From assembly GCA_029261295.1 (NCBI GenBank), contig JAJDBP010000021.1:28869-92868 (forward strand): DNA of 64,000 nucleotides, given 5' to 3'. The position numbers were made by a program, and so were the translations under genes. How positions within the stretch are numbered: position 1 is the first letter of the stretch; each line of letters begins with the position of its first letter. Under the pieces are notes generated by a model. The model worked only from the letters and a program-made list of their open reading frames with translations. It was not told where the DNA came from and did not search any database. The stretch comes from Nitrospirales bacterium (GTDB lineage: Bacteria > Nitrospirota > Nitrospiria > Nitrospirales > UBA8639). Shown one piece after another: positions 16,255-23,165 of this stretch.

Positions 16255-16863
16255 TTACGAGTCCTTGAGTCGTGTTGCGTCGCTTGTCGAGGGGGAAGCC
16301 CCTGGCTCACCGGTCGCCTCTGCTACGCCTTCTTTCGGCGGCGGGGCAACGCGCATAATCCAGATGAGATTCGCCGCAACAAACGCGACCGAGAGTCCCG
16401 TCATGCCGAACATTCGGAAGTTCATCCAGATTTCCTCTTCCACGTTGTAGGCCACGTAGAGATTGGCGGAGCCCAAGAGAATAAAGAAGGCGGCCCACAC
16501 CAGATTGAGCCGACGCCACATCTCTTTCGGGAGTTCGAGCCCGGCCCCGAGCATCCGTTCGATGAGTGGACTGTCGCCAATGAACTGGCTGCCGAGTAGC
16601 CCGACGGCAAGGAGCCAGAGTTCAACCGTACCGTTCCACTTGATAAAGGTTGGATCGCGGAATATCAACGTCAACGCACCGAATGGAAGTACAAGGGCAA
16701 GGGCGAGGACATGATTGCGATCAACGGTCCTGGCCACGATCCAATAGCCAAACGTCTGCATGGCACATGCGATCATGAGGGCGGCTGTTGCGTCGTACAT
16801 GTCGCGCATCTGGTAGACCACAAAGAAGACGATTACTGGAAAGAGATCAACAAAAAACTTCAT
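16255..16863 (-). CDS. yciB: YciB/IspZ-like inner membrane protein
   Basis: 202 residues with five or more hydrophobic helices. The start MKFFVDLFPVIVFFVVYQ and the later GALTLIFRDPTFIKWNGTVELWL region, FGMTGLSVAFVAANLIWI and the RLNLVWAAFFILLGSANLYVAY stretch match the intracellular septation protein A family (YciB), which affects envelope synthesis and division. The C-terminal tail (about 25 residues, acidic and Ser/Pro-rich) is longer than in enterobacterial members. Single gene; no partner nearby. Family confident, physiological role in this organism inferred. Confidence 0.9.
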   Translation of the reverse strand: MKFFVDLFPVIVFFVVYQMRDMYDATAALMIACAMQTFGYWIVARTVDRNHVLALALVLPFGALTLIFRDPTFIKWNGTVELWLLAVGLLGSQFIGDSPLIERMLGAGLELPKEMWRRLNLVWAAFFILLGSANLYVAYNVEEEIWMNFRMFGMTGLSVAFVAANLIWIMRVAPPPKEGVAEATGEPGASPSTSDATRLKDS

Positions 16864-16999
16864 AGTGTTCCAAACATCTCGCTGCGTGTTCGTATGTCAG
16901 CATTGAAGGCCGACACGTCTACCCGACTCCCCAATCCGACCTCTTGTGACTGACATGCCGGTGGCACAGACCGCTCAGACGTAGTGAGATCACGTCGAT

Positions 17000-17287
17000 T
17001 CACGGTGCTGAGTCGACTGACTTCTCGCCGCCTGGGGTTGTGTGTTCCGCCATGCGGTCCGCGGAAACTGTGTTGAGGTTTGCGTGGCTTTGCCAAGTTA
17101 ACGGTGGCGCGAATTCTTCCTTGGCTTCGCATGGTGGCAACCGATCTCCTAAAAGGATGGTGAATGGGTTGAGCGCCCCTTCCAGTACGGTATGGGGTTC
17201 GTCCATTTCTTCGCAATCCGCGACATCCCTCAATACAATACAAGAAGAAGAAGGATAAGATAAGAGGAGCAGTCAATTTTTGATGCA
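17000..17287 (-). pseudogene. Possible frameshifted small exported protein
   Basis: ATG at 17287 (minus) opens MHQKLTAPLILSFFFLYCIE, a good signal-peptide shape. About 18 codons in, the sensible continuation lies in a different frame: from about 17233 a frame reading RDVADCEEMDEPHTVLEG runs to a stop at 17000, with balanced protein-like composition. A one-base shift at the TTC/TTG-rich run near 17240 would join them into a roughly 95-residue exported protein. No homologue recognised; ribosome site weak. Could equally be chance. Confidence 0.25.
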
Positions 17288-17590
17288 TGGTCCGCTCGAT
17301 TGATTCGAGTAGCATCCGAACCTTCTTGTCAGTCAGTCGCAGTGCCTGGACGGGGCACAGGCCGTACTCTACCTCTCTTTGTCCCCCTATCCAGAATGGG
17401 GTATTTTTTGGGGCCATCCCTTTTCTTGGCCCATTTCTCACCTAAACGGACGGACATGTGTTTGTGACGACTGCTGACTGTCTCTGAACATGGGGGAATG
17501 TTGCAAATGAGGGGCAAGTCACCTGTCCCCATACTCTCCGGTTGTGCAAAATCGTATTGTTCAAAAGGGCGTCTGATCAATTTTCTGTGA

Positions 17591-17776
17591 TGCCGGGTTT
17601 CGGTCAGGCAGCCGAGCTCCTTTTGTTTCGGCAAAAGGACCCAAAGCCATTGACGCACAGTCCGGCCTCATCAATGGGGACGGACGCAGGCGAGAGAGCG
17701 GACCACCTCGCTGTCCTTCAACAAGGTCCGCAGCATGATCGGAGGGTCAATCCCTAGAGCCGACCAGGAGGCGTCG
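17591..17776 (+). repeat. Dispersed repeat, copy B (about 186 bp)
   Basis: Second copy of the element at 15283-15470, direct orientation, some 2.3 kb away. Here it ends about 60 bases before the 3' end of the intact DsrE-family gene, whereas at copy A a phosphatase gene stands between the repeat and the DsrE remnant. This fixes the copy B arrangement as the likely parent. Confidence 0.8.
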
Positions 17777-17838
17777 AGAGTTGAGGGGGAGAGACGAGAT
17801 GAGCTGGTAGGACGGGTGTATCGGCCTTCAGGGTTTTG

Positions 17839-18189
17839 TTAGTTGAAGGCGAGGAAGCGGTCGCATCCGTCGATGATGTTGGAGAGGATGACGAGGCCAC
17901 AGAAATTCACTTCTTTGCCGTAGCCGTCGGTGGAGATCTTGTGCTGTTGGCAGCCGTAGGCACAGACAAAGAGTTTGAGGCCTTCCTTCCCCAATTCGGC
18001 AAATCGGGGATCTTTTAAATTGAGGACTCCTTCATCAATGAAATAGAGATAGGTATCGACCTTATTGGCCAAGGCTGTTTTGGAGAGCTGATAAACGGTC
18101 TCGGCATTGGGATTGTCAGGGGCGGTGGACAGGAGCAAACCTAATTTTTTCTTGGCTAGGCTGGGATTGGGTATGTTGGTTTGAGCCAT
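17839..18189 (-). CDS. DsrE-family protein
   Basis: 116 residues. The alpha/beta DsrE/TusD-like fold is indicated by the KLGLLLSTAPDNPNAETVYQLSKTAL opening, YLYFIDEGVLNL, and FVCAYGCQQHKI with two cysteines in the position where sulfur-carrying Cys residues lie in TusD/DsrE. A further Cys lies at FCGLVI. These proteins take part in sulfur relay, but many stand-alone members have no known role. AGGTG about ten bases before ATG 18189 and a consensus promoter upstream (18231-18259) support expression. Its 3' end is duplicated as a fragment at 16124-16196. Confidence 0.85.
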   Translation of the reverse strand: MAQTNIPNPSLAKKKLGLLLSTAPDNPNAETVYQLSKTALANKVDTYLYFIDEGVLNLKDPRFAELGKEGLKLFVCAYGCQQHKISTDGYGKEVNFCGLVILSNIIDGCDRFLAFN

Positions 18190-18230
18190 TGAAGTTTTTC
18201 ACCTTTTATCTATGGTCGCTAATGGTAAGT

Positions 18231-18259
18231 TTTATAGGGTGGCATATTGCCCCTGTCAA
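18231..18259 (-). promoter_or_regulatory. Sigma-70 type promoter for the DsrE gene
   Basis: On the minus strand TTGACA (18259-18254) is followed by 17 bases and TATAAA (18236-18231), an almost perfect housekeeping promoter. Transcription would start about 35 bases before ATG 18189. It is back to back with the moaC promoter. Confidence 0.8.
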
Positions 18260-18282
18260 GTCCAATATGCCCTTTCTTTTGC

Positions 18283-18312
18283 TTGACCAGGGTTTTCGGG
18301 CCTCTCTATAAT
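18283..18312 (+). promoter_or_regulatory. Sigma-70 type promoter for moaC operon
   Basis: TTGACC (18283-18288), an 18-base spacer and a perfect TATAAT (18307-18312). Expected start near 18319, giving a leader of under 50 bases before moaC ATG 18367. The leader is too short for a molybdenum cofactor riboswitch. Confidence 0.8.
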
Positions 18313-18366
18313 TTTAAAGTTTTCAAGCATTTCTGGCAGAGCAACTGAGGAATCCTTGGGTATGCC

Positions 18367-18876
18367 ATGAGTCAATTGACGCATTTTAATGAATCGGGTC
18401 GGGCACGCATGGTGGATGTGACCGATAAGCCAGCCACGGCGCGTGTGGCTGTGGCTCAGGGGAAGGTGTGGATGCTGCCGGAAACCCTTGAAAAAATCCA
18501 AGAAGGGCGTATCGCGAAGGGGGATGTTCTGGCTGTGGCCCAGGTGGCCGGCGTGATGGGAGCGAAGAGGACGCCTGATGTGATTCCCATGTGCCATCCT
18601 CTCTTATTAAGTGGTGTGGATGTGAATTTTTCTGAAGATGCCCAACCTGATGCTTCCGGGCGTTGTTCCATCAGTATAGAAGCGACGGTGAAGACGACGG
18701 GCAATACTGGCGTTGAGATGGAAGCCATGACGGCGGTCTCGGTGGCGGCTCTCACGATTTATGATATGTGCAAGGCGGTGGATAAGGGGATGGAGTTTGG
18801 TGAGATTTTTTTGGTGTCGAAGTCCGGGGGAAAATCTGGACTGTATCAACGTGATGCGGTGGTGAGTGGCGGTTAA
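18367..18876 (+). CDS. moaC: Cyclic pyranopterin monophosphate synthase MoaC
   Basis: Acts after MoaA to make cyclic pyranopterin monophosphate, the first intermediate of molybdenum cofactor. Residues [70 protein letters not shown] (conserved Lys and Asp residues of the active site) and [13 protein letters not shown] VSKSGGKSG are all present. 169 residues, normal. First gene of moaC-moaD-moaE-moaA with its own consensus promoter. Confidence 0.97.
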   Translation: MSQLTHFNESGRARMVDVTDKPATARVAVAQGKVWMLPETLEKIQEGRIAKGDVLAVAQVAGVMGAKRTPDVIPMCHPLLLSGVDVNFSEDAQPDASGRCSISIEATVKTTGNTGVEMEAMTAVSVAALTIYDMCKAVDKGMEFGEIFLVSKSGGKSGLYQRDAVVSGG

Positions 18877-18917
18877 GGTTTTTCTCACTCGTCCATGATG
18901 ACATTCGATTATTGACT

Positions 18918-19172
18918 ATGGCACAGATAAAACTTTTTGGCATGTTGAAAACTTTAGTGGCGGGGGTGAATGTGTTGGATCTGCCCTTGTCCGATGGCGC
19001 GCAAGTGAAAGATTTAGTGGATGCGCTTCATGTGCAATACCCCGGTTTAGGTGAGCTTTTACAACAGAAAAAAGTGGTGGTGTCGGTGAACCAGGAAATA
19101 GCCCATTGGGAAACGGTTCTGGCTGATTCAGATGAAATTGCGTTGTTGCCGCCTTTTGCGGGTGGGGCATAA
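18918..19172 (+). CDS. moaD: Molybdopterin synthase sulfur carrier MoaD
   Basis: Ubiquitin-fold small subunit that carries the thiocarboxylate sulfur to MoaE. 84 residues from ATG 18918 (a TTG two codons earlier is possible). The fold is clear from IKLFGMLKTLVAG, VKDLVDALHVQYPGL and VSVNQE; the tail is DEIALLPPFAGGA. The catalytic Gly-Gly is followed by one extra Ala before the stop, so the usual free C-terminal glycine is absent in the primary product. A C-terminal trimming step, or tolerance of the extra residue, would be required. Surrounded by moaC and moaE, so function in the pathway is not in doubt. Confidence 0.93.
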   Translation: MAQIKLFGMLKTLVAGVNVLDLPLSDGAQVKDLVDALHVQYPGLGELLQQKKVVVSVNQEIAHWETVLADSDEIALLPPFAGGA

Positions 19173-19220
19173 TCATGATTTACCATCATTCTGATGGCTG
19201 GGAACTGAGGAAGGTGTCTT

Positions 19221-19664
19221 ATGGCTGTTGAGACTGAAGAAGGTATGCTCGTTCGTGTTCAGCTGGAAAATTTTTCCATTGATGAAGAATTAGAACGGGT
19301 TCGAGCTCGCTCAACTAAAATTGGTGGGATCTCGATGTTTTTGGGGACGGCTCGTGATCATTCCAAAGGTCATGATGTGAGTTCGATGACGTTTGAACAT
19401 TATGAAGGCATGGCGCAAAAGAAGTTGAAGGAAATTCGCGAACGGGCGTTACAAGATTTTGACATCATTGAAGCCCTGGTCCTTCATCGCTTTGGTCCTA
19501 TCGAAATTGGGGAAAATATTGTGTTGATTATTGTGGGAGCTGAGCATCGAGCTGATGCGTTCAAGGCCTGTCAATGGTGCATTGATGAACTGAAGAAAAT
19601 CACGCCGATATGGAAAATGGAATATACCCCACAAGGGGATGTCTGGGTTGAGGAACACCCATAA
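19221..19664 (+). CDS. moaE: Molybdopterin synthase catalytic subunit MoaE
   Basis: Large subunit of molybdopterin synthase; inserts two sulfurs delivered by MoaD into the pterin precursor. 147 residues with FLGTARDHSKG (cofactor pocket), TFEHYEGMAQKKL, HRFGPIEIGE, VIIVGAEHRADAFKAC-type helix and the catalytic-lysine region ELKKITPIWKMEY. GAGGAAGG lies about eight bases before ATG 19221. The stop TAA shares its last A with the ATG of moaA. Confidence 0.96.
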   Translation: MAVETEEGMLVRVQLENFSIDEELERVRARSTKIGGISMFLGTARDHSKGHDVSSMTFEHYEGMAQKKLKEIRERALQDFDIIEALVLHRFGPIEIGENIVLIIVGAEHRADAFKACQWCIDELKKITPIWKMEYTPQGDVWVEEHP

Positions 19665-20725
19665 TGCTTAATAATGAACCACAGCTTTTGTCCGAACCCG
19701 TGAAAGATTTGTGGGGACGCCCTTTACGCTCTCTACGTGTGTCGGTCACAGATCGATGTAATTTGCGCTGTCAGTATTGTATGCCCGAGGAAGAGTATGT
19801 GTGGCTGCCGCGTGAAACGCTGTTGACCTTTAAAGAGATTGTGTTTTTGACAGAACTCTTTTCGGAGCAAGGTGTCGATCGAGTCCGCATTACTGGTGGG
19901 GAACCGCTTCTGCGTAAAGATCTGGCTTCTTTAATTGGAATGTTACAGAAGAATACCCGCATTCAAGACATTGCGATGACGACTAATGGTGTGTTGTTGG
20001 CTGAGCATGCACAGAACCTTTTTGATGCGGGTTTGCACCGTATTACGGTGAGTCTGGATACGTTAAAGCCTGAGCGGTTTAAGGCGTTGACCCGTCGAGA
20101 TACGTTGGCGCAGGTCTTTGAAGGCATTGAATCAGTTGGGCGGGTTGGCTTTCAGGGATTAAAGCTGGATACGGTGGCGATGAAAGGGTATAACGATGAT
20201 GAACTCATTCCGTTGATCGAGTATGGCAAACGGGTCAATGGTGAAGTGCGATTCATCGAATATATGGATGTTGGTGGAGCGAATGATTGGTCGGCAGATA
20301 AAGTTCTTTCCCGCAAAGAAATTCTTGCTATTCTGAGTCAGTATTATGGGGTTATTGAACCCCTAGAAGTGATGAGTGCTGCTCCTGCCCAGCGATTTCG
20401 TCTTCCTGATGGAACGACGTTTGGCATTATTCCTTCTACCACGATGCCCTTTTGTTCAACCTGTGATCGCAGTCGATTAACAGCTGATGGGATGTGGTAC
20501 CTCTGTTTGTATGCCAAGACAGGGTTGGATCTTCGTAAGCCTATTCGAGATCGACGTTCACGAGAAGATTTAGTTTCTATGATTCAATCAGTCTGGGAGA
20601 CTCGTCGTGACCGTGGTGCCGAAGAACGCAAGGAACTGGAAACGAGCACTGGCCGCGGCCGATTTATCGAAATTGATCGATTGCGGCAAGATCCACATTT
20701 AGAAATGCATGCGAGGGGCGGGTGA
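19664..20725 (+). CDS. moaA: GTP 3',8-cyclase MoaA (radical SAM)
   Basis: Radical SAM enzyme starting molybdenum cofactor synthesis from GTP. The SAM cluster motif is CNLRCQYC with Cys32, Cys36 and Cys39; GGEPLLR follows; the second 4Fe-4S cluster uses FCSTCDRSRL and a Cys in MWYLCLYA. The protein ends ARGG, keeping the C-terminal Gly-Gly that reaches the active site. 353 residues, with an acidic/basic insertion before the end. Last gene of the moa operon; a hairpin with a T run follows at 20747-20774. Confidence 0.97.
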   Translation: MLNNEPQLLSEPVKDLWGRPLRSLRVSVTDRCNLRCQYCMPEEEYVWLPRETLLTFKEIVFLTELFSEQGVDRVRITGGEPLLRKDLASLIGMLQKNTRIQDIAMTTNGVLLAEHAQNLFDAGLHRITVSLDTLKPERFKALTRRDTLAQVFEGIESVGRVGFQGLKLDTVAMKGYNDDELIPLIEYGKRVNGEVRFIEYMDVGGANDWSADKVLSRKEILAILSQYYGVIEPLEVMSAAPAQRFRLPDGTTFGIIPSTTMPFCSTCDRSRLTADGMWYLCLYAKTGLDLRKPIRDRRSREDLVSMIQSVWETRRDRGAEERKELETSTGRGRFIEIDRLRQDPHLEMHARGG

Positions 20726-20746
20726 AAATTTTTACTTTTTTTTTAG

Positions 20747-20774
20747 ACTCCTGCCTCGGGAGTATTCCTTTTTT
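20747..20774 (+). terminator. Probable terminator after moaA
   Basis: ACTCC (20747-20751) pairs with GGAGT (20759-20763) over a seven-base loop, then six T at 20769-20774. The stem is short, so termination may be partial. Confidence 0.45.
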
Positions 20775-20800
20775 CTTGTGATTCCTCCATCAGGATTTTC

Positions 20801-20829
20801 TTGCCGGTTCCAATACCCTGTGCTACAGT
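20801..20829 (+). promoter_or_regulatory. Candidate promoter for accD
   Basis: TTGCCG (20801-20806), 17-base spacer, TACAGT (20824-20829), each four of six matches to the sigma-70 consensus. It lies after the moaA terminator and about 125 bases before accD. Confidence 0.4.
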
Positions 20830-20955
20830 TTTTTACAGCTCAGTAGAAATGAAAGGTCCTATTCCTTGTGACCGGCTTTCCTTTCCCGAATTTTTTTTGC
20901 CTGTCTCACCGTAGGATTGGGGTCTGGTCCATCGGCCAGAAAAGGGATGATGTAA

Positions 20956-21810
20956 ATGGGATGGTTTAAACGGAGTAAACCCGATGATTCGAAGGGGAGT
21001 TCCGTCAATATCATGGAAGGGATGTGGATTAAATGCACGGTTTGCCGTGCGATTATCTTTAAGCGCGAAGTGGAGCGAAACCTCAAGGTCTGTCCTAAGT
21101 GCTCGTATCACTTTCCCATGTCCATTGACGAGCGGGTTCAATTACTCGCCGATGCGGGGACCTTTCAAGAGTGGGATGCTGATCTTGTTCCCATTGATCC
21201 ATTGGAATTTGAGGATACACAGCCATATCAGGTTCGTGTTCACAATGCCCAACGTAAAACGAATAAGAAAGAAGCCATTTTGACAGGCTTTTGCCAGATT
21301 CAACAAATCCCCATTGCTGTTGGTATTTTTGATTTTTCATTTATGGGTGGGAGCATGGGTTCGGTTGTGGGAGAAAAGATTTGCCGGGCCATTGATCGAG
21401 CGGTAGCGGATCGCGTCCCTTTTTTATTGGTGACTACGTCTGGTGGCGCACGAATGCAGGAAGGCACATTGTCTCTCATGCAAATGGCAAAAACGGCCTC
21501 CGCTATTGCCAATCTTCAAGAAGCCAAGTTGCCCTATATTGTCTTATTAACCGACCCGACCTTTGGCGGCGTGACCGCGAGTGTGGCCATGTTAGGGGAT
21601 GTCATTCTTGCTGAACCGAAGGCCCTCATTGGATTTGCGGGACCCCGCGTGATTGAGCAAACGATCAAAGAACGATTGCCTGAAGGGTTTCAACGTGCTG
21701 AGTTTTTGTTGGATCATGGCATGGTTGATCAAATCGTGAAACGAAAAGTTTTGAAAGATACTCTCGCTACTTTGCTCACTCATTGTGGTGCACGTGCGAT
21801 GTCTGCCTGA
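20956..21810 (+). CDS. accD: Acetyl-CoA carboxylase carboxyltransferase subunit beta
   Basis: Half of the carboxyltransferase that makes malonyl-CoA for fatty acid synthesis. The N-terminal zinc ribbon is WIKCTVCR...KVCPKCSYHF; the crotonase-like core shows DFSFMGGSMGSVVGEK, TTSGGARMQEG and DPTFGGVTASVAMLGD, and GFAGPRVIEQT near the C terminus. 284 residues, full length. AGGG lies ahead of ATG 20956. folC follows closely, a common arrangement of accD-folC in bacteria. Confidence 0.97.
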   Translation: MGWFKRSKPDDSKGSSVNIMEGMWIKCTVCRAIIFKREVERNLKVCPKCSYHFPMSIDERVQLLADAGTFQEWDADLVPIDPLEFEDTQPYQVRVHNAQRKTNKKEAILTGFCQIQQIPIAVGIFDFSFMGGSMGSVVGEKICRAIDRAVADRVPFLLVTTSGGARMQEGTLSLMQMAKTASAIANLQEAKLPYIVLLTDPTFGGVTASVAMLGDVILAEPKALIGFAGPRVIEQTIKERLPEGFQRAEFLLDHGMVDQIVKRKVLKDTLATLLTHCGARAMSA

Positions 21811-21857
21811 GTTGTTTCCTTCCTCGTTCGTTCCTTGCCTACTATTGGTCAAGTTGC

Positions 21858-23165
21858 GTGTTAACTTATCCAGAAACCCTTGACTATTTGTTTGCTCTTC
21901 ACCGTTTTGGGGTTAAGCTCGGACTGGAGCCTATTACAAATATTCTTCAGCGATTGGGGCAACCTCAGCGTCAATATGCCACGCTTCATGTTGGCGGGAC
22001 GAATGGGAAAGGCTCCTCAGCCGCAATGCTTGCCGCAATTTTGCAGGCGGGTGGTTACCGAGTGGGCTTGTATACCTCTCCTCATTTAATTGATTTCCGT
22101 GAACGCATACGTGTGCAAAATGATGATATTTCTGAAGAACATGTGTGTGAAATAACGGAACGTATTCGATGTCGCACTGACACGTCTGACTCTCTGACCT
22201 TTTTTGAAATAACGACGGCCATGGCATTTCAATATTTTTTGGATCAAAGGGTCGATATTGCCGTGATCGAAGTTGGTTTAGGAGGGCGGTATGATGCGAC
22301 CAATGTATTGGATCCTCTCGGAGTGCTGATTACAGGAATTGCGCTTGATCATGAGATGTATCTTGGGGGGACCCTTCCTGACATTGCGCGAGAAAAAGCT
22401 GGGATCATTCATTCCCAGGTTCCTGTGGTGTTGGGAGCCGTATCCGAGAGCGTCAAGTCTGTTTTTGAAGCCAGCACCCAACAAAGTGATGCCGTTCTCT
22501 TTCACTATGGCCAAGATTTTTCTATGTCCCAATCGGCACAAGGGACCTTTACCTATCATGGAATTCGAGAGGAAATTCCAGGCCTTAACCCAAATTTACT
22601 CGGACAACATCAAGTGAATAATGCGGCATGTGCATTAGCGTTATTAGAATCTGCCACCAGAGAAAGGTTTCCTCTTTCGGTGAACGATATTCAATATGGC
22701 TTAAAGCATGTTCGTTGGAAAGGACGCCTTGAAATCATTCAACGTGATCCCATCGTCATTGTTGATGGGGCGCATAATCCATGCGGCGCACAGGTCTTGT
22801 TTGACTTTCTTGAATCACAACTTCATGATTGCCCTGACCGAAAAATTATTGTCATTCTCGGTATGATGGATGATAAGCATCATGCAGAATTTACCCAGGT
22901 ATTATTCCCGCTCATTAGTACATTGATTCTCACGCGACCTCATATGACTCGAGCAGTCACACCTGATGAACTTAAACAGGTTGTGCCGCAGGGAGACGTG
23001 GCAATTGTCACCGTCGATGATTCTTGGGAAGCTTTATGTCATGCCCACCGTCTGGCTCGTTCTTCTGATTTGATCTGTGTTACCGGTTCATTATTTCTGG
23101 TTGGAGAAATCTTGCATCACTTGACTCAACGCTCTTCACCTATGAGTAAACCCGAGAATGTTTAG
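21858..23165 (+). CDS. folC: Bifunctional folylpolyglutamate / dihydrofolate synthase
   Basis: Adds glutamate to dihydropteroate and to reduced folates. I place the start at GTG 21858 because the family opens with a TYPETLDYLFALHRFGVKLGL-type helix directly after it; the frame could extend to 21783 inside accD but those residues have no family counterpart. P-loop HVGGTNGKGSSAAML near residue 45, TSPHLIDFRERI, EVGLGGRYDATN, DHEMYLGGT and VDGAHNPCGAQ are all conserved. About 435 residues. Its last eight bases overlap the lptD start. Confidence 0.95.
   Translation: MLTYPETLDYLFALHRFGVKLGLEPITNILQRLGQPQRQYATLHVGGTNGKGSSAAMLAAILQAGGYRVGLYTSPHLIDFRERIRVQNDDISEEHVCEITERIRCRTDTSDSLTFFEITTAMAFQYFLDQRVDIAVIEVGLGGRYDATNVLDPLGVLITGIALDHEMYLGGTLPDIAREKAGIIHSQVPVVLGAVSESVKSVFEASTQQSDAVLFHYGQDFSMSQSAQGTFTYHGIREEIPGLNPNLLGQHQVNNAACALALLESATRERFPLSVNDIQYGLKHVRWKGRLEIIQRDPIVIVDGAHNPCGAQVLFDFLESQLHDCPDRKIIVILGMMDDKHHAEFTQVLFPLISTLILTRPHMTRAVTPDELKQVVPQGDVAIVTVDDSWEALCHAHRLARSSDLICVTGSLFLVGEILHHLTQRSSPMSKPENV

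Larger units (their letters stand above)
16864..17838 (+). other. Nearly 1 kb without an intact gene
   Basis: Between the YciB-like gene and the DsrE-family gene, both on the minus strand. It contains a possible frameshifted small exported protein (17000-17287, minus) and repeat copy B (17591-17776). The frame at 16860-17441 on the minus strand is long but its residue use (many Arg, Pro, Ser; no domain) looks like a shadow. The stretch 17290-17580 shows nothing recognisable. Confidence 0.45.

Noticed and set aside
16860..17441. Long minus-strand frame upstream of the YciB-like gene
   Set aside because: Arg/Pro/Ser-rich with no domain; a more protein-like frame overlaps it in another phase.
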